From Neelides folsomi (lineage: Eukaryota > Arthropoda > Collembola > Neelipleona > Neelidae): a DNA stretch of 64,000 nt. Positions 12,888 through 26,700 of this stretch are shown one piece after another. Both the position numbers and the translations under genes were made by a program. How positions within the stretch are numbered: position 1 is the stretch's first letter; every line of letters starts with the position of its first letter. The DNA lies in the NCBI GenBank assembly GCA_034687125.1, contig JAQGBZ010000097.1, positions 1 through 64,000 of the forward strand, in the 5' to 3' direction. The notes beneath the pieces were generated by a model, which worked only from the letters and a program-made list of their open reading frames with translations, was not told where the DNA came from and did no database searches.

Positions 12888-14122
12888 CTGCAATGAAAAT
12901 AAAGAGTATATAGATTAAAGCAATTTATAAACTAAAAAACATTACATTACATGTTCATAAATTTTAAGTAAATTATACATATTTTTAAACTGTTAAGACT
13001 GTTCAAACATATAAATTTCGAATCGATGTTGATCGAATGGCCAAATAATTTCCATATTAAAAATGATTAATAAAAGTAGTAATTTTATCCTTTAAACAAT
13101 TCTCATTTCAAATAAACAAAATAACTATCTTATAGAAAAATTAACCGGAAAATAATCAATCTATTAAAGTAATCCCTTAGATTTTATAATAAGTTGAGTC
13201 ATTAAATAATATTAATGATTAATCGCGAATTTAACTCAAATCTAACACGTTTGTTAGTTACAATGATATTTTATAACGATGTAAAAGTTTGCGCTCAATT
13301 TTAAATTATCTTTTCAATTCAAATATCTATGGGAAATCATATTCAAATGATTAATATTCATATTCAAATAATTCAAAATCTTTTTTTCATTTTTAAAACG
13401 TTAATCAATTATAAGTCTGAAGTTAATTGTTACATAATACATTTTATAAATAACCAAGCCCCGCCCCCGCTCAATTCTATATCTCGTCCTTAATATTTGA
13501 AAATACAACCATTAAAATGGCTAGGTCACCCATTCAAGGTAACATTAATGATAATTAATAATGTAATAAAATATTTCTCCTCACCTGACCAAAGACTGGT
13601 CTCTCCGTAATTGGATACTTGAAGTTCCTTTACATCAGTAGAAAGATCTTTCTTGAACAACTTGATTGGTCTGAAAGAGAAGGCTGAAAAAGTGACCTGA
13701 CCTTCCACGCTGCGACATTAAGAGAATTAGCGAGAAAGGAAATCAGAAATACGTACGATAAACACGATTGCCAATTTTGACTGCTTCAAACGTCCCGCTA
13801 TGATTGAGCGCTCATTAGATTGTTGTTGGATTGGGGGCAGTTTGAGACATAGGTACAGATGAGGAGACGGGTTTGTCAGGGGAAAACACAAGTACAAATG
13901 CTATACATGTATGCAGATGCACGGCTCTATGGCTTTTCCCTTCCCTGGCATGTGAGAGATTCCATCTCCCGTCATCAATTGCAATTTTTTTATTCCGGGG
14001 CTCATTGACACAATTTCTTTGCTGTTTTTGCAAAATTATGCGAATAGGCAAAGAGTGAAGAGTGAGGAAAGAAAGTCACATCACTTCGACTCCGCTTCCT
14101 TGTCACTCATTCGGAGTTGACG
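12888..14122. promoter_or_regulatory. Shared divergent promoter region, ATRX and PCM1-like gene
   Basis: About 1.2 kb separates the start-containing exon of the minus-strand ATRX gene from the first ATG of the plus-strand coiled-coil gene. It must hold the ATRX 5'UTR exon and promoter and the promoter of the neighbour. The less AT-rich part at about 13,580-14,120 is the best candidate for first exons and core promoters. No TATA box or initiator can be assigned with confidence. Confidence 0.4.
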
Positions 14123-17100
14123 ATGAGTGAAAAAGAGAAGAATTCCAAGCGGGACGGTCCCAACCCGTCAACAATGCCCGTAAGTCACTTTAATTACCAA
14201 TTAACATCATAACCAGTTATGGACCAAGATAATGGCACTTGGCCGGAGACGGTTGGATGTCAACTATCTTTGTGGTAGAATGGTAGAGTGAAAATTGACA
14301 TGTCTTGTTTCCCTACTGTTGCCTGTCAACCCACTTGGCATTGAACTTGGACGAGTGGCATTTGATCAAAATCACTTGACCCTTGGGGTCTATGACCTTT
14401 GCGAAATGCGACCTTTGTAGCTTTCTCATTGTTACCATAGTTTTATTCATTTTGATATTTTTGTACATTTAGAGTCGGGATGCGATCATAAGTAGAGTCC
14501 AGCAGGTACAAGCTTGTATTCACGATGCTAACGTAGCGATGGACGAAATCTACATTTCATCTGAGAGGGTAAAATTTTGTTTGTAATGATTTGTGGTGGA
14601 ATTTTTCTTTCATTTAAAATATTCTTTCATAATCAATGATCAATTGATCACTATGACTTGGATTGAATTTAATAAAAGTTAATAAATTGCGTGTTTAATT
14701 TAAACATATTTAATAATAATTTTAACATTTTCTAACGAAGGTTAACACGGAAAAGTATTTGAGGCTTCAAAAAATCTTGACTGACTTGAAGAGATCGGAG
14801 AAAAGTTTGAAGGAGATGTTAAGCGCCTACGACAGCAGGGAGAATGATGATCTTTCCATGGTTACTTTAACAAAGATTTAAAATGCCAATTGAACAATCA
14901 ATTAACAATTAAATGATTTTAATTATGCGTTTCACAGTTCGGCGCATGTTCTTTGGAACATCCTCATTATGCTGAAAAAGTGTACATTGGGAAAAAGCTT
15001 GTCCAGACAAACAAATGCGTAATATTTTAATTAATAATATCGAACAATTCCAATAAATAACATTTTAACTTTGTTCTCTTGTGCTGATTGCGTGATGTAA
15101 TTAACAATTAATTAATTAATGTTGTTTTTAAAATACTCCAATTGATGCGTCGTAAATAGATCCGAGATATTGAAAAAGAACAAGAAGCTCATTTGATGGA
15201 GCGCAAGACGGCTCTCGAAATTGAGATTTCTCGTGCTAAAAACGCATACATCTACAACAAGGGGATCACTACCAATGGACATGAATTTCGTTTGGTAAAC
15301 TTTACTAATCATTACTAATGTCGTTTAAATTAACCTTTAAATTTCCTTCTACACGTTTTTCTTCAGTGTTATTTTACTGATTTAAATCGTTTGCTTAGTT
15401 GATAAAATCCTACTTGATTTCATCTTAATTGATTCTTATCGTCAAATATTTTCATTTTAGCAAAATTTCCGAGATTCCAAGCCACATTCATTTCCAACGG
15501 TGAGTTGAATAGTATTATAACTTGATAAGCTATATTATAATATCAAGTCTTATTTAAATTCAAATACTATTTGAATCCTAATCATATTTATCAACTAAAT
15601 AGAATCGGGAAAACGAAGAGTCCATGAGACGTCTTGATGAAAAGGAAGAGGAATTGGATCGGATTTCAAAGGAACTTACATCCCTTAGGGAATCTCAGGA
15701 AAAGAGCGAAATTGGTAATTTTCTTAATTACAGTTGAATCTTGTATAAATTCATATGATTAGAAACACGATTTGGAGATGTTGACATGTGTAGATAATTG
15801 ATGGTTAAAATCGGTGATTTTGTAGGGAGCACAGAAGAAGACGATCTGAGTATTCAAAATGACAGTGGGAGTAAGAAAGGATGGACAGGAGAAGAATTCG
15901 CTCAACCAAAAACTCCAACCTTTGTTCCCGATTATCTCATGAACGGACGAGAGAATGGCCAATACAAACCTTCAGACTCGGAGTCGCGTGAAGCCTTCAA
16001 CAAAGAGATTATTGCCAAGCTGGAGGAGCTGAAGTCGATGAGGGAGAAATATGTCGAGTTCAATGATCGGGTCAATGGTTCCTCTTCAAGCATGTCCGAA
16101 AGCCGTTCACGTTCTTTGCAGAGTCTGTCACATCCTAATCAACAGCATCTCGGACCAATGACACAAACGGGGGAGAACAATCAGCGGTATGACAAACAGG
16201 GTTCTGCTTCCAGTGCTACAAGTTCTTTCACAAATATTCCGTAAGACTCGGAACAATTTCTTAATTTCATTTTTTCAACTTATTTTCTTCATTATTAACA
16301 TTTTTCTTAAATAATGTTTGATGAACGTTGGCGTTTGTTATTGAATGGTTTTTAACATTTTTCATCATTCTCATATTTATTATTAAATTCATGAATGTAA
16401 TTTAATTTTTGTAATTTTTGGAAATTGTTCGTGATGAGTGAAGCTCGTTAAAATATTTATTTGCTTGTTAGTATTAATAAGGCAAAGATTCCAGCCAATG
16501 TTTCCACTAATAAGAAAATTTCGGGACATTCGTCTCCTTTTGGACTTGGATCTGTTCGCCCAATTGTTCCTTATTTGACTCAAATTCCTAGGTTTGTATT
16601 TTTTATCTCAAATATTCGCTTTTTTAATTCCAAGACGCTACATACGCTGAATGGGAATTAATAATAAATAATAATGTTGGAATGTATTTGTAATGGGCCA
16701 GTGACACCCTCAGCTTTCAGCTTTGCCATGTTGATTGTTGCTCCTAATCACTGGAAAATTAACTGATTGTCGTTTGCGGTTTCCGCTTAAGAGCAGCGAG
16801 AAACTTGAATGATTAACTACAAAATTTTAAATTTTAAATTTACAACTTTTAATTACATCATTTAATCACAATTCCTATCATTTATTGAAGCTATTGTATT
16901 TCTAAGCTTGTGCTCTTATATTGAATGACATGCAGGAAGAATGTGTATGGACGAGAGAGCTCACAATCAGAAGAAAAAGTTGACGGGATGAATCTCCCGA
17001 CTCAACCAGATGTGGTTGATGAAATCGAAGACTTGGAAATCAGCTTCTACGAATTGGACAGAACGCGACAAGCTGAAGCTAAGAATCAACAACAATATAC

Positions 17101-20100
17101 AAGCTATGACAGCTTCCATCCACCAGATAGCGAACAGAACAAGCGGCAATGAATTTAATTCAATTTATATATAAATTTACTCACCACTTTTGATTTTTCC
17201 AATAATTAAATTTTAATTTTAGACTTGACGGAGAGGAAAACTTTTACAACAAGTTTTCAAATTCTGCCCAAGCTGAGACTCCTCTCGAGAAGTGAGTTGT
17301 GAAAATCAAAGGGATTCTTAATTGAATTAAAACAATCTTATGACTTTATGAGTTAGAGCTTTGGCTTTATGAGATTGGGCTTTGGCTTTGTAAATGTTGC
17401 GTTGTAATATTTGGGATTAAATGAGTTATTTAATTAATCATAAGAAATATAACAATTAAAATTATTCCTAGTGCTCGTGGGGCATATGTAACTGTTGGAT
17501 TTGATCGAGCTCAACCTGCTCCACGTCGTGTGTCGTCCGCACCGTGGAACCGTGAATGTAATACTCAAATCTATATTTAACATTAACAGAATTCTTATAA
17601 TATTAAAATTTTAATTAATTATTTAATGAATATTTAAGTTGTTGACAATGAGCGTACGAGGCCGCTTTCGTCTGGACGAGCCCAATTTCAGGATGAAAAG
17701 ATGGATTATTCGTATTTCCATCCAGAGGTAAAGTTTATGAATAGATTCATACGAGTTTACCTATTTATTTAGTTTAGTTTATTATTTTTATCATAATATG
17801 AATCTGTTAAAGAACCAGGATCGAGTTAGAGGAAATGGAATGAGACACGGTCAGGAGTATTATCACCAGCAAAAGGAAGAATTGTCACTTCAGCTGTATA
17901 AGGAAATGAGCTCCTCGCTTAACATTCTGTCCGAGAACATGAAAAAATCTGTGAATTTGATTCTGAATCAAAAGCTTCAACTTGAACTCCTCACTGACGG
18001 CATGATGAAGGTTTTATATTATTTCCCATTTTTTGAAATTAATTTATATTTATGAAGTAACAAGGATTAATATCAAATTTATTAACCTTATAATTTACAT
18101 TGAAAGGTTAATGAACGAATGGCACGCTTGGAGTATCATCTTTCTCCTGTGGAAAACGCTCAAAATTTGGGGAATGATCGAGTTCGGGGGGACAATCGTG
18201 GATCACCCAATCATGGTGCGAAGCCATATTCCACAAGATATCATGATTCTGGAGCTAACACTGCAGGCCACTATTTGTTTGATAATGGAGATATCCCTGA
18301 GAATCAATTTGCTCAAGTAATAATATCAAATATTTAGTTTAATCAAATCAATTAATCCATTCTTGAAATATATATTTAAATTATGTTTTCTAGAAATTTC
18401 AACGGGATCAGAGTAAATCATCTCCTAGACAAAATTATCAAAATCCTAGCTTCAGACAACGTGATTGGACCGATTCGAATTCAGGCTTCACGCCATTTGG
18501 ATATCCAAGCGAGCAAGCTGAGCTTTCTCAATTACGAATTCGTTATTCTGAAGGGATTGGAGAACATGTTCGAACCACTGTGCCTCAAAGTCGAAGTGGC
18601 CAATTTGCTCCACCAGCTTCTGCATCTGCTTCCAACAATTCTATGTTGAACAATCAAGTTCCTCCAGGAACACGGGCCAATAACTACTACGACAACTTCA
18701 GAAGGTATTTAATTATAACATTAAAATTATATTTAAGAAAGGATGTTTTACCTCGGTATCACTAACTGACCATGAGTAATGTAGCTTATAAGATAAAGGT
18801 AAAATATAATCTTGTTCGCTTAATATGTATTTTAATTCAAATCACATTTGTTTTGAAGCTATTCACGGCAAAACATGTTGTCAAGTCCAAAGTCCAACGG
18901 ACAGCAGCAGCAACAACAACAACATCATCAACCGGAACAACGGCCCATGCCGCCACAAGATGAATCGAACATATTCCTTCAGTTCGACAACACTAACAAC
19001 TTCAATAATCCTGATCAAAAGTAAATCAAATATACTAAATTCATTACTGCTACCGGTAGTTTAGAGAATCATTGTTTTGTATTGATTTCTGTTATATTAA
19101 TATCTAGGTTGTAATTTGTAAGTATTAAATTTGTTAATTGGTTTAACTAAAATAAATAGCGCCAGGTCAGCGAAGAATCCGAGCAGTAATGGAGCGAATA
19201 AAGCTCTCTGGACCAACACATTTGTTGAAAACATTGGTGGACCACCCAAAAGACGAAATAAAGATCAAAAGAGCCAGCCGTCGACGTCTGCTCAGCGTTC
19301 AAACTCTGCTAGCAGTAAATAATTAATTATATTCTTTAGCGATTATTAAAGAAGCCATTTATTACATTTGATTTCATTGGAATTATGGATTTAATTTTAC
19401 ATGTTGGTAAGTTTTAAAATAAATGTCAATTACCTTTTGAATTTAGGCGTGAATTCTTCTCAAGCTGAAAATATTCCCTTGGCGAGTGTAAATGCGTTCT
19501 TCCAACAAAATTCCTCATTTTCTAACTTTCCATCGACTAGGTGAGTTTATTCACTTTAATATAATAATTTAAATTATTTATTAATTAAATTACACTTTAA
19601 TTCACATTTTAACTTTCCAGCACTGCCGGGGCTTCTAAACAAAATCAAGACGAGAACTCTGAATCGAATGTTGAAGATTTGAGCTCTAAGATGTTGGGAC
19701 AATCGGATCGTTCTGGAACGACCTTGTTCGAGCTCTTTGAGAAGCTTTCTCTTCTCCAGAACTCAGCATTGCGTGAGAGGACGATGGGAGCCATCAAAGA
19801 AATCCTCAATAATATCGACGGAGCAAATGAAGAGGGGGATGCTTCAAGAGCTACAATTTCTCAAGTGGCTGCTAATTTGAATGAAGCATTTGGTGAACTC
19901 ATCCCACAATTGTCATCATCTGACATGCTCATTTCGGAAATTGCCTCATCTCTTTCAATGTCTGAGGGAAAATGTCAATCTGGACATTCATTACAATCAC
20001 AGTCTCTTCCACAGTCTCAGAATTCTGCTAAAGGCGATGGATTACTCTCCGAGCTCGGAGCGAATTCCTCGTCTATGATAAATCTTGATGAGAATTCTTC

Positions 20101-21794
20101 AGTTTTGGTGGAGCTTGGTGGAAGTTCCTCGACCTTGATGAGTCCTGAGATGAGATCTTCACATTCTGATCAATTTGCTTCTGCTGGCCATTCAAATGCC
20201 GTCCCTGGACCATACCCAAGGGATATGATGGCTGGAGCTGGGAATGGGTTTGGAAAATCCAAGAAAAGTTGGGATTCTTTGGGCCAGTGCCCGAGCACTT
20301 TGGACAATGGTCCGACCCAGAAGGGCTTTGTCATCTACACAAGAGCTCCTGTCTCACGAGATTCCGAGAACAACATCTCGCAAGTGGCAGAGCAGGGTTC
20401 CCCCGCTCACAACCACAGCTCTGATTCTGATTATACTCCATGTCCGAGGGGTTGTAAATGTCAACAATGTGTACCAAGTCATCGGGCACAAGTGCGTTCA
20501 AGGGTACGCGATTTTATTATTTATAATTTTAAAGAATATTCTTCATTTAATCAATCATGTATTTATTTACCAGATTCATTGTATATATTTTAAGTCCGCT
20601 TTATTTATGAATATTATTGTATGGAAAATAGTTTTACAATAGATTACAATTATTATTACATTATGATTTATTTTAGATGCGTGTAACGCCGAACGCCGAA
20701 CGTCGTGTGTCTGGAACAAATGAACGAGCCGTTAGAATGGAACGTGCCGAAGAGAATAATGTCCAATGTGAGGCGACTGAAGCCCCAAGAATGGTACGCA
20801 ATTTTATTTTTTTTATAATTTTGATAAAATATTTATGTTAAACTCTTACTTAAAATTAAATCTCTTAATTAAAACCACAATTTAGTTAATATTCACATCC
20901 AAATAGTCATTTGAAACCAAACAAAACCGGAAATATACTATTATACATTAATCAGTTTGTGAACAAAGGTCATAAGTTCAACATTGGTCATAACGTCCTA
21001 AAATTAGATTCTTTAGATTTCAAGTTTTTGCAATTTCTTCATTTAGCATTCTATTATTCATTTTAGATGCGTGTAGGGTCTGAACCTCGTATGGCTGGAA
21101 CAAATGAGCGAGTTGATAGAATGGAAAGACCCGAAGACAGGGACACCGAAGAAATTGAAGATGTCGAACTTCCAAGAGCAGTATGCAAATTTCTTTTATT
21201 TATAATTTCTTTAAATCATCTTATTATCAAACACGTATTTATTGATTAGATTCTTACCGGTATTAAATCCATTTTATTTATGAATACTATTTATATAATT
21301 GAAAATACCTAGTTGGAAATTGATAATTAAATTATTATTTTTAGATCTCAAGTTTTTACAATTTCTTCATTTGGCATTTCTTTTTATTCATTTCAGGCAT
21401 CTGGTGTGAGTAGACGCCGTGTGAGTGGAGGAAATCAACGGGCTGTTAGAGTTGAACAAGTGGAAGACAGCGACAGTGACGACTACGATGCTCCAAGAAT
21501 CGTACGCGACCTTCTTTTTTATAATTTTGAAAAACAATCTTTATAATGATCTGGTGCTTATTTATTAGATTCATTTCGATGTTAAATCCATTTTATTTAT
21601 GAATATTTATGTGTGTAATGGAAAATAGTTACATGATAATTTAGTATTTCTTTAGTCAAGTTTTTTACAATTTCTTCACCTTAGCATTCATTTCTTCATT
21701 TTAGATGCGTGTGGAGTCCATCATTAGACGCTGCACTGATGAAACGATTGAACGGGTCAATGCCAAACGATCTGAAGACAACGGGAGGAACTAG
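14123..21794 (+). CDS. Large coiled-coil protein, possibly PCM1-like (centriolar satellite)
   Basis: Twenty-four exons join in frame to about 1,355 residues: 14123-14179, 14473-14568, 14741-14860, 14938-15018, 15160-15294, 15461-15499, 15603-15714, 15826-16240, 16472-16591, 16936-17145, 17223-17291, 17472-17557, 17639-17727, 17813-18010, 18107-18316, 18394-18704, 18859-19020, 19160-19314, 19447-19540, 19621-20503, 20677-20793, 21067-21180, 21397-21501, 21705-21794. The N-terminus and middle have amphipathic helices (VNTEKYLRLQKILTDLKRSE, IIAKLEELKSMREKYVEF), with Ser/Asn/Gln-rich linkers and a Q/H tract. The stretch LFEKLSLLQNSALRERTMGA, just after 19700, resembles a conserved helix of vertebrate PCM1, so a centriolar-satellite scaffold is my best guess; it remains tentative. 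The C-terminus has a CPRGCKCQQC cluster, then four tandemly duplicated exons. The intron after 17145 appears to use a GC donor. Confidence 0.75.
20504..21794 (+). repeat. Tandem exon-intron duplication array (four exon copies)
   Basis: Exons 20677-20793, 21067-21180, 21397-21501 and 21705-21794 encode related peptides of about 30-39 residues. Three begin MRV, all share (N/T)ER-V-R/(R)-type basic helices followed by an acidic stretch, and the first three end in APRM, LPRA or APRI. All are phase 0. The introns also match one another: they start GTACGC or GTATGC and share tracts such as ATCCATTTTATTTATGAATA and GGAAAATAG. The copied unit is therefore exon plus intron, about 300-390 bases. Confidence 0.85.
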
Positions 21795-23764
21795 TTTAAC
21801 GTTTAACTATAAAAACTTAACACATATATTTATTGCTCATCTAATAGTTTAAGTAATTGGCTGATTCTTTAATCTCTTTTCTTTTATTATCCTTCTTCGT
21901 GATCCTTTCTAAATTTTAGTATCAATATACAAGTATCGATTATGAAAAATGTAGAAAATCCAATAAGTTTATATTATGAGAAAGAAATCCAGCATGTACT
22001 CTTCTATTTACTATGTACAATATCCAGTTATATCCCTATCCCCTTAATCAGATTTGCTTTTCTTCTAATATTGTATATAACATTCAAATTGTCTATATTT
22101 GTTCCTTCAAAATTAATTTAAATTTATGCATGTATACGTATTTGTCCAAATTGATTGGGAAGAAGTGGAGAAGGTTAAATAAATGTTGTCATGTGCAATA
22201 ATGCTCTATTTGTGATAAACGGAGGATGTTTAGGTGTTAAGTTAAGCCCTAATTTTGTTAATTGATTAATTGTAAGTTAATTGTTGATTGATTTTGGAGG
22301 CAGTGAGGGAATTGAGGGAGGGAATTCAACTTCATTGACTCATAGACCTTATTTTATTAACGAAAGACGCCAAGACTCATTTTAACTTATCGTTAGCCTT
22401 TAATTACGAATTACGTTGATTGAAATGTACTTTTTGACATTTCGTGGTGCATTAAAATTTATAATATATATATATACTTAAGTTTACGTTTAGTTATATG
22501 CATTAATTATCATTAAAATATTGTCCATTCACAAAACCATTCTTATTTAAAAAAAACTGACATTATTACTGACTTTTATAGAACAAATTCGGAGCTAGTC
22601 AATTATGTAACTTAATTCGTATATAGTATATTTAATATTTATACAAATGAAAGGATCGTAACTCGACTAATAAAGCGCTACTATTTATATCTCGATGTAA
22701 TAATACTAAATAACAATACTCACAAATATGAATGCCTTAAGATAATCATTCTTCGCATCAATAGTGAAGCACGAGATGTATGAAAAAATAAAAACAAAAT
22801 CGTTCGTTATTTTAAAGCATTGTTTTGCAATTTATTCCAAGCATTTATTATATCAGACGTCGTTTACTATATAGTTAACTACATACTGGATTGTCATTTA
22901 AAATACCTATGTAATGCCAAGTTGCATATTATATGTTTACCATTTCTAAATATTTCATTCTACCTTCCATGGGCAGTTGAAGAGGTGAATGAGAAATGAA
23001 TAAAGAATTTAAAGTCCATTTAATCATATCCTGTGTTAAGTTAGTAAAGGAGGTTCCAAGATCTGCGCCGAGTAACGCAAATTCACATATAATACATTTT
23101 CATCCTCAGGATTATAACATTGATAGTAAAAGAGTGCCGGGTTGTTATATTTGACACCAACAGTAGTTGAAGCTAAAGGGGAGGACAAAATGGGTGGTGT
23201 TCCCAGCATTGAACCTGCTAATGATAAACTATTGTAATTTCCACCTAAAAGTAGAAAACTTAAATTGATAAAAAAAATCATAAATTCATCCAAGAATAGA
23301 AATGTGACCAATGAAGGTTAAAAAATTTTACTTCAAATTGGGCCTCGTCTCAATACTAACTATTTAATTGTAAGACTGGGCATTACGAATCTTATTTGAC
23401 AACTTGACCAGTTTATAAATAATAGACAGTATGAAATTACTAAATGATAATTTAATTAATAGTTATCTTAATCATTGCTAAGCTGGGTCGAGCATGAGAT
23501 TGGTTAGGTTAAAGGGGGGAATAAAAATGGCGATGCTGTTCCCTCTTGACTCCAACTACCCTTAACTCTCTTTTCCAATCCCCCTTGTACAATGAATATG
23601 AGTAGATGAAGGAGGACTTGGCTCGATCGGCGCGGCTCGGAGTCTCCGCTGGTTCTTCTCCTACCCCACGATTCAACTCCGAAGTGAAGGCCCGAGGTGA
23701 ATACAAGTGACAAGGGGGTCCTCCCCGCCGTTTACCCGGTCAAACTCATAAAGACTTGGTCACC
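21795..23764. other. Intergenic region between PCM1-like and PHF21-like genes
   Basis: The left part is 3'UTR plus AT-rich sequence. A minus-strand open frame with a good acceptor lies at 23036-23244 (listed separately). The last ~300 bases before 23765 are less AT-rich and probably contain the promoter and 5'UTR of the PHF21-like gene. Confidence 0.45.
23036..23244 (-). CDS. Orphan terminal exon candidate, unknown product
   Basis: On the minus strand a strong acceptor (TTTTCTACTTTTAG ending at 23245) is followed by about 69 codons open to TAA at 23036. The peptide has ordinary protein composition (for example VGVKYNNPALFYYQCYNPED and ENVLYVNLRYSAQ), not low complexity. No upstream exon with a matching phase could be found before the neighbouring gene begins at 23765, so it may be the end of a very small gene, a displaced exon or a remnant. 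I do not recognise the family. Confidence 0.3.
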
Positions 23765-26700
23765 ATGAACGTCGCCGTAGACAATAACTACTGCTCCCAA
23801 CTTGTCTCTTCCTACCAGAGAAAGTTGACCGAGACCCTTCGGGAACATCAGGTGAGTTGAAGATGTCGGCTTTACTTCTTGACCCTTCATCAACCTCCTT
23901 CCCTGTATTTATTGTCAGCGGCATGAAGGAGGCGGGGTGACAGAGTCTCCGTCCTCCCACAACTCCATAACATTCCGGACCAGCCTATATACGAATATTT
24001 ATAAAAGAGTTATCAAGTCATTAATTTTATTTTCATCTCAATTGAATTGATTTGAAAGTATTTGGGTGGTACGGATAATCATCTTGAGTTGTTCACGATC
24101 ATGGTCACTGGAGAAATATCCTTATTCTGGTCCTCTGTCCTGATTGGGCAATTATTCATTAAGTAAACATCATTAAAGAGACTAGCGGTAGTTTTTCATG
24201 AAGAGAAAAATCCTCATTTTGCTCATTTAAAACTTGTCATTCCTGGTGATTAAAACCCGTTTTTAACATGTCTTATAAGTCCTTAATGATATAAAATTAA
24301 CTAAATATATATAAATATCGATATTGAAATTATAAATATTACTTCAGCTTCAGTTTGTAATTATCAATTTAGAAGAATCTTCTGCATGTCTTTTTTACTC
24401 CAGCAAGGCCGCATATTAACAGGAATTGAAGGGTCCGGCGTGTCGATGAGGTTCTACATCGGTTCCCAGTCATTCCTGAAAGAAATAATAAAATCGAGTC
24501 ATATCCCCCAAAACCATGTTGATATTTATTTCCAAGCTCTGTCAAGGATCTTCTGTATCTGTGAGGGTCTGGATGGAGATGATGGAGACCCCAGCGAGGT
24601 TTGGGAGTTATAAAGGGGAATAACACGGGGCCATTTGAGAATCGCAAGGCAAACCAAGCGAACCAAGTTCACTTTAGGTAATAGGTATAGGACCCACGAG
24701 GATGAAGGAAAGAACATGGAAGCCAGAGATATATCCCATACCAATCAACCAAACTGAACGAACATTAAGTACAATGGTCATACCTATGCAGGACAGCGGA
24801 GGACAATGGAGGAGGAGGGTCAAAAGGTCAGTTTAAGATCCTTTTGACCGGGTTAAATATTACGAAATGGATGTTTACTTTGGATAAGCTCTAAGCGCCG
24901 GGTGGTTGCGAATTGGCTCTTCTCCCTTCTGGTCCCCGGAAAGTTCCTCAGCCTTCCCCTGCCCTTCGGTCACTGGAGAAAGCAAGGACGATGAACTCTG
25001 GTGCTTTCTACTTTCACCTCCTTTTGTCTCGAACAAAGGAGCTGGAACAGTCCGAGTAGATTATTCATTTCTCCAATCGTTGTTTACACCTCTGGCCTTA
25101 AATTCGATTTTAATATTTAATTACCATAGTTAATTTAACATTTTTAATTCCCATACCATTGTTTGTTCAACTTGACATCCTCTATAGGTAGGATTTGTAC
25201 AATTTGATCATTATATCATATTTTTGGAATCTTTCTCCTGGCCGGCTATATTGGGCTTATTATGTATTGTACATTTACATTTCCTCATATTTAAACTAAC
25301 CCTTGGTCTTTGTCTTTTAGAAATTGAGCCACCGACTCCTAGAAAGACCCGAGGAGGTGAGTTTGGAGAATATACAATTAATTTAATTGAGTTTTAAACA
25401 TTTGATCTTTGGCACCTATAAACCCTTGAGCCCTATGCAACCTTTTGCTCAGCATTATTCCCCTCAGTGGTAATTTTTGAAATGTTACAAGGGTTACAAA
25501 ATCTCTTACTATTCTCTAGACGTTGGAGATCAAAAGTGCCCAGCTTGAGATTCAGAAAGAAATCATCAGAATTTCGAAGGAGCAGGTAAATAGACATACA
25601 TAATATTCATCATCATTATGTTGAAATTTTCTTTGTTAATCTCATCTGTTGCCTGTTAGCTAAAGATCCGGTACTTTATGTCAGCGTTTAATGCCATAAG
25701 CATTTAACCCATTTTCTATTTAAAAGGCTTTGTCATTAATTATAAATTATCGCTTAACCTTTAATTCAAAAGCCATAAATTGAATTTAAAAGTATTCGTA
25801 TAATAAATAAATAAAATATCGGTAATAAAATACAAGCGTTTTGTATGTAAATTATTACTTTCTAAAGTGTTTTATACATGTTCGGTATTCAATTCAATTC
25901 AATTCAAATTTATTCGCATAGTAAGTTGTCATAATACAAAATTATTGGCGATTTTACAAGAGTCTTATTAATACTCACAAAAGTGATCTTCCTAATTAGA
26001 CGCTCTTAAAATCTCTAGATTCAAATGACAATTCAAATTTAGAGTCCATCCACAAAACAAAATTAAAACCTACTTGGTTTTAATTAAATTAATTAAACAA
26101 TTGTATCAATTTCTTTAATTTCTTTAGAAAATCATCACTGACATTATGAGGAGTCATAATTTGGAATTGCGATTGGAACTGAAGGCGGATCATAGCCAGT
26201 TACCTACAGCGAAGAAGGCCGGGTTGAAGGGAACCTCGGATGGACATCACCTCCGGTCCGGAAATTTCATGGCGCCTTCTCCGCTAATTAAACCGCCCAT
26301 TCTCGTTAAACAAAAGAGAATAATTAGGGATGTTTATGAATCGAAATCTTCCGCCACGGACTCTTCCGAGATAGATACACCCATGGGATCGCCACCTAGT
26401 TCCAATACAATCGATGATTTGAAGAAATTCCATGCGAAACGCCAGGTCGAATCAAAGTCATCCAAACTGAAGCGCAAAAAGCAAATGCGCCACTATTCAA
26501 TCATAAGAGGTTCTTTGCCCATTCCATTGCCATTTGCCATTGGCATTTTGCTATTTATATAAAAAAGATTTTGAAATGGATAACTGTAAGAGAATTAAAT
26601 CCATTATTAATGGATATAACAATTAACAAATATATTTATTACATTACTTTACATATTGATAAATAAACAGTTTATTAATTGATTTAATTTAATGAATCTT

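Noticed and set aside
17798-18055. Open frames that read through exon-intron borders in the PCM1-like gene
   Set aside because: They continue into AT-rich introns; the spliced model keeps a single frame across all exons.
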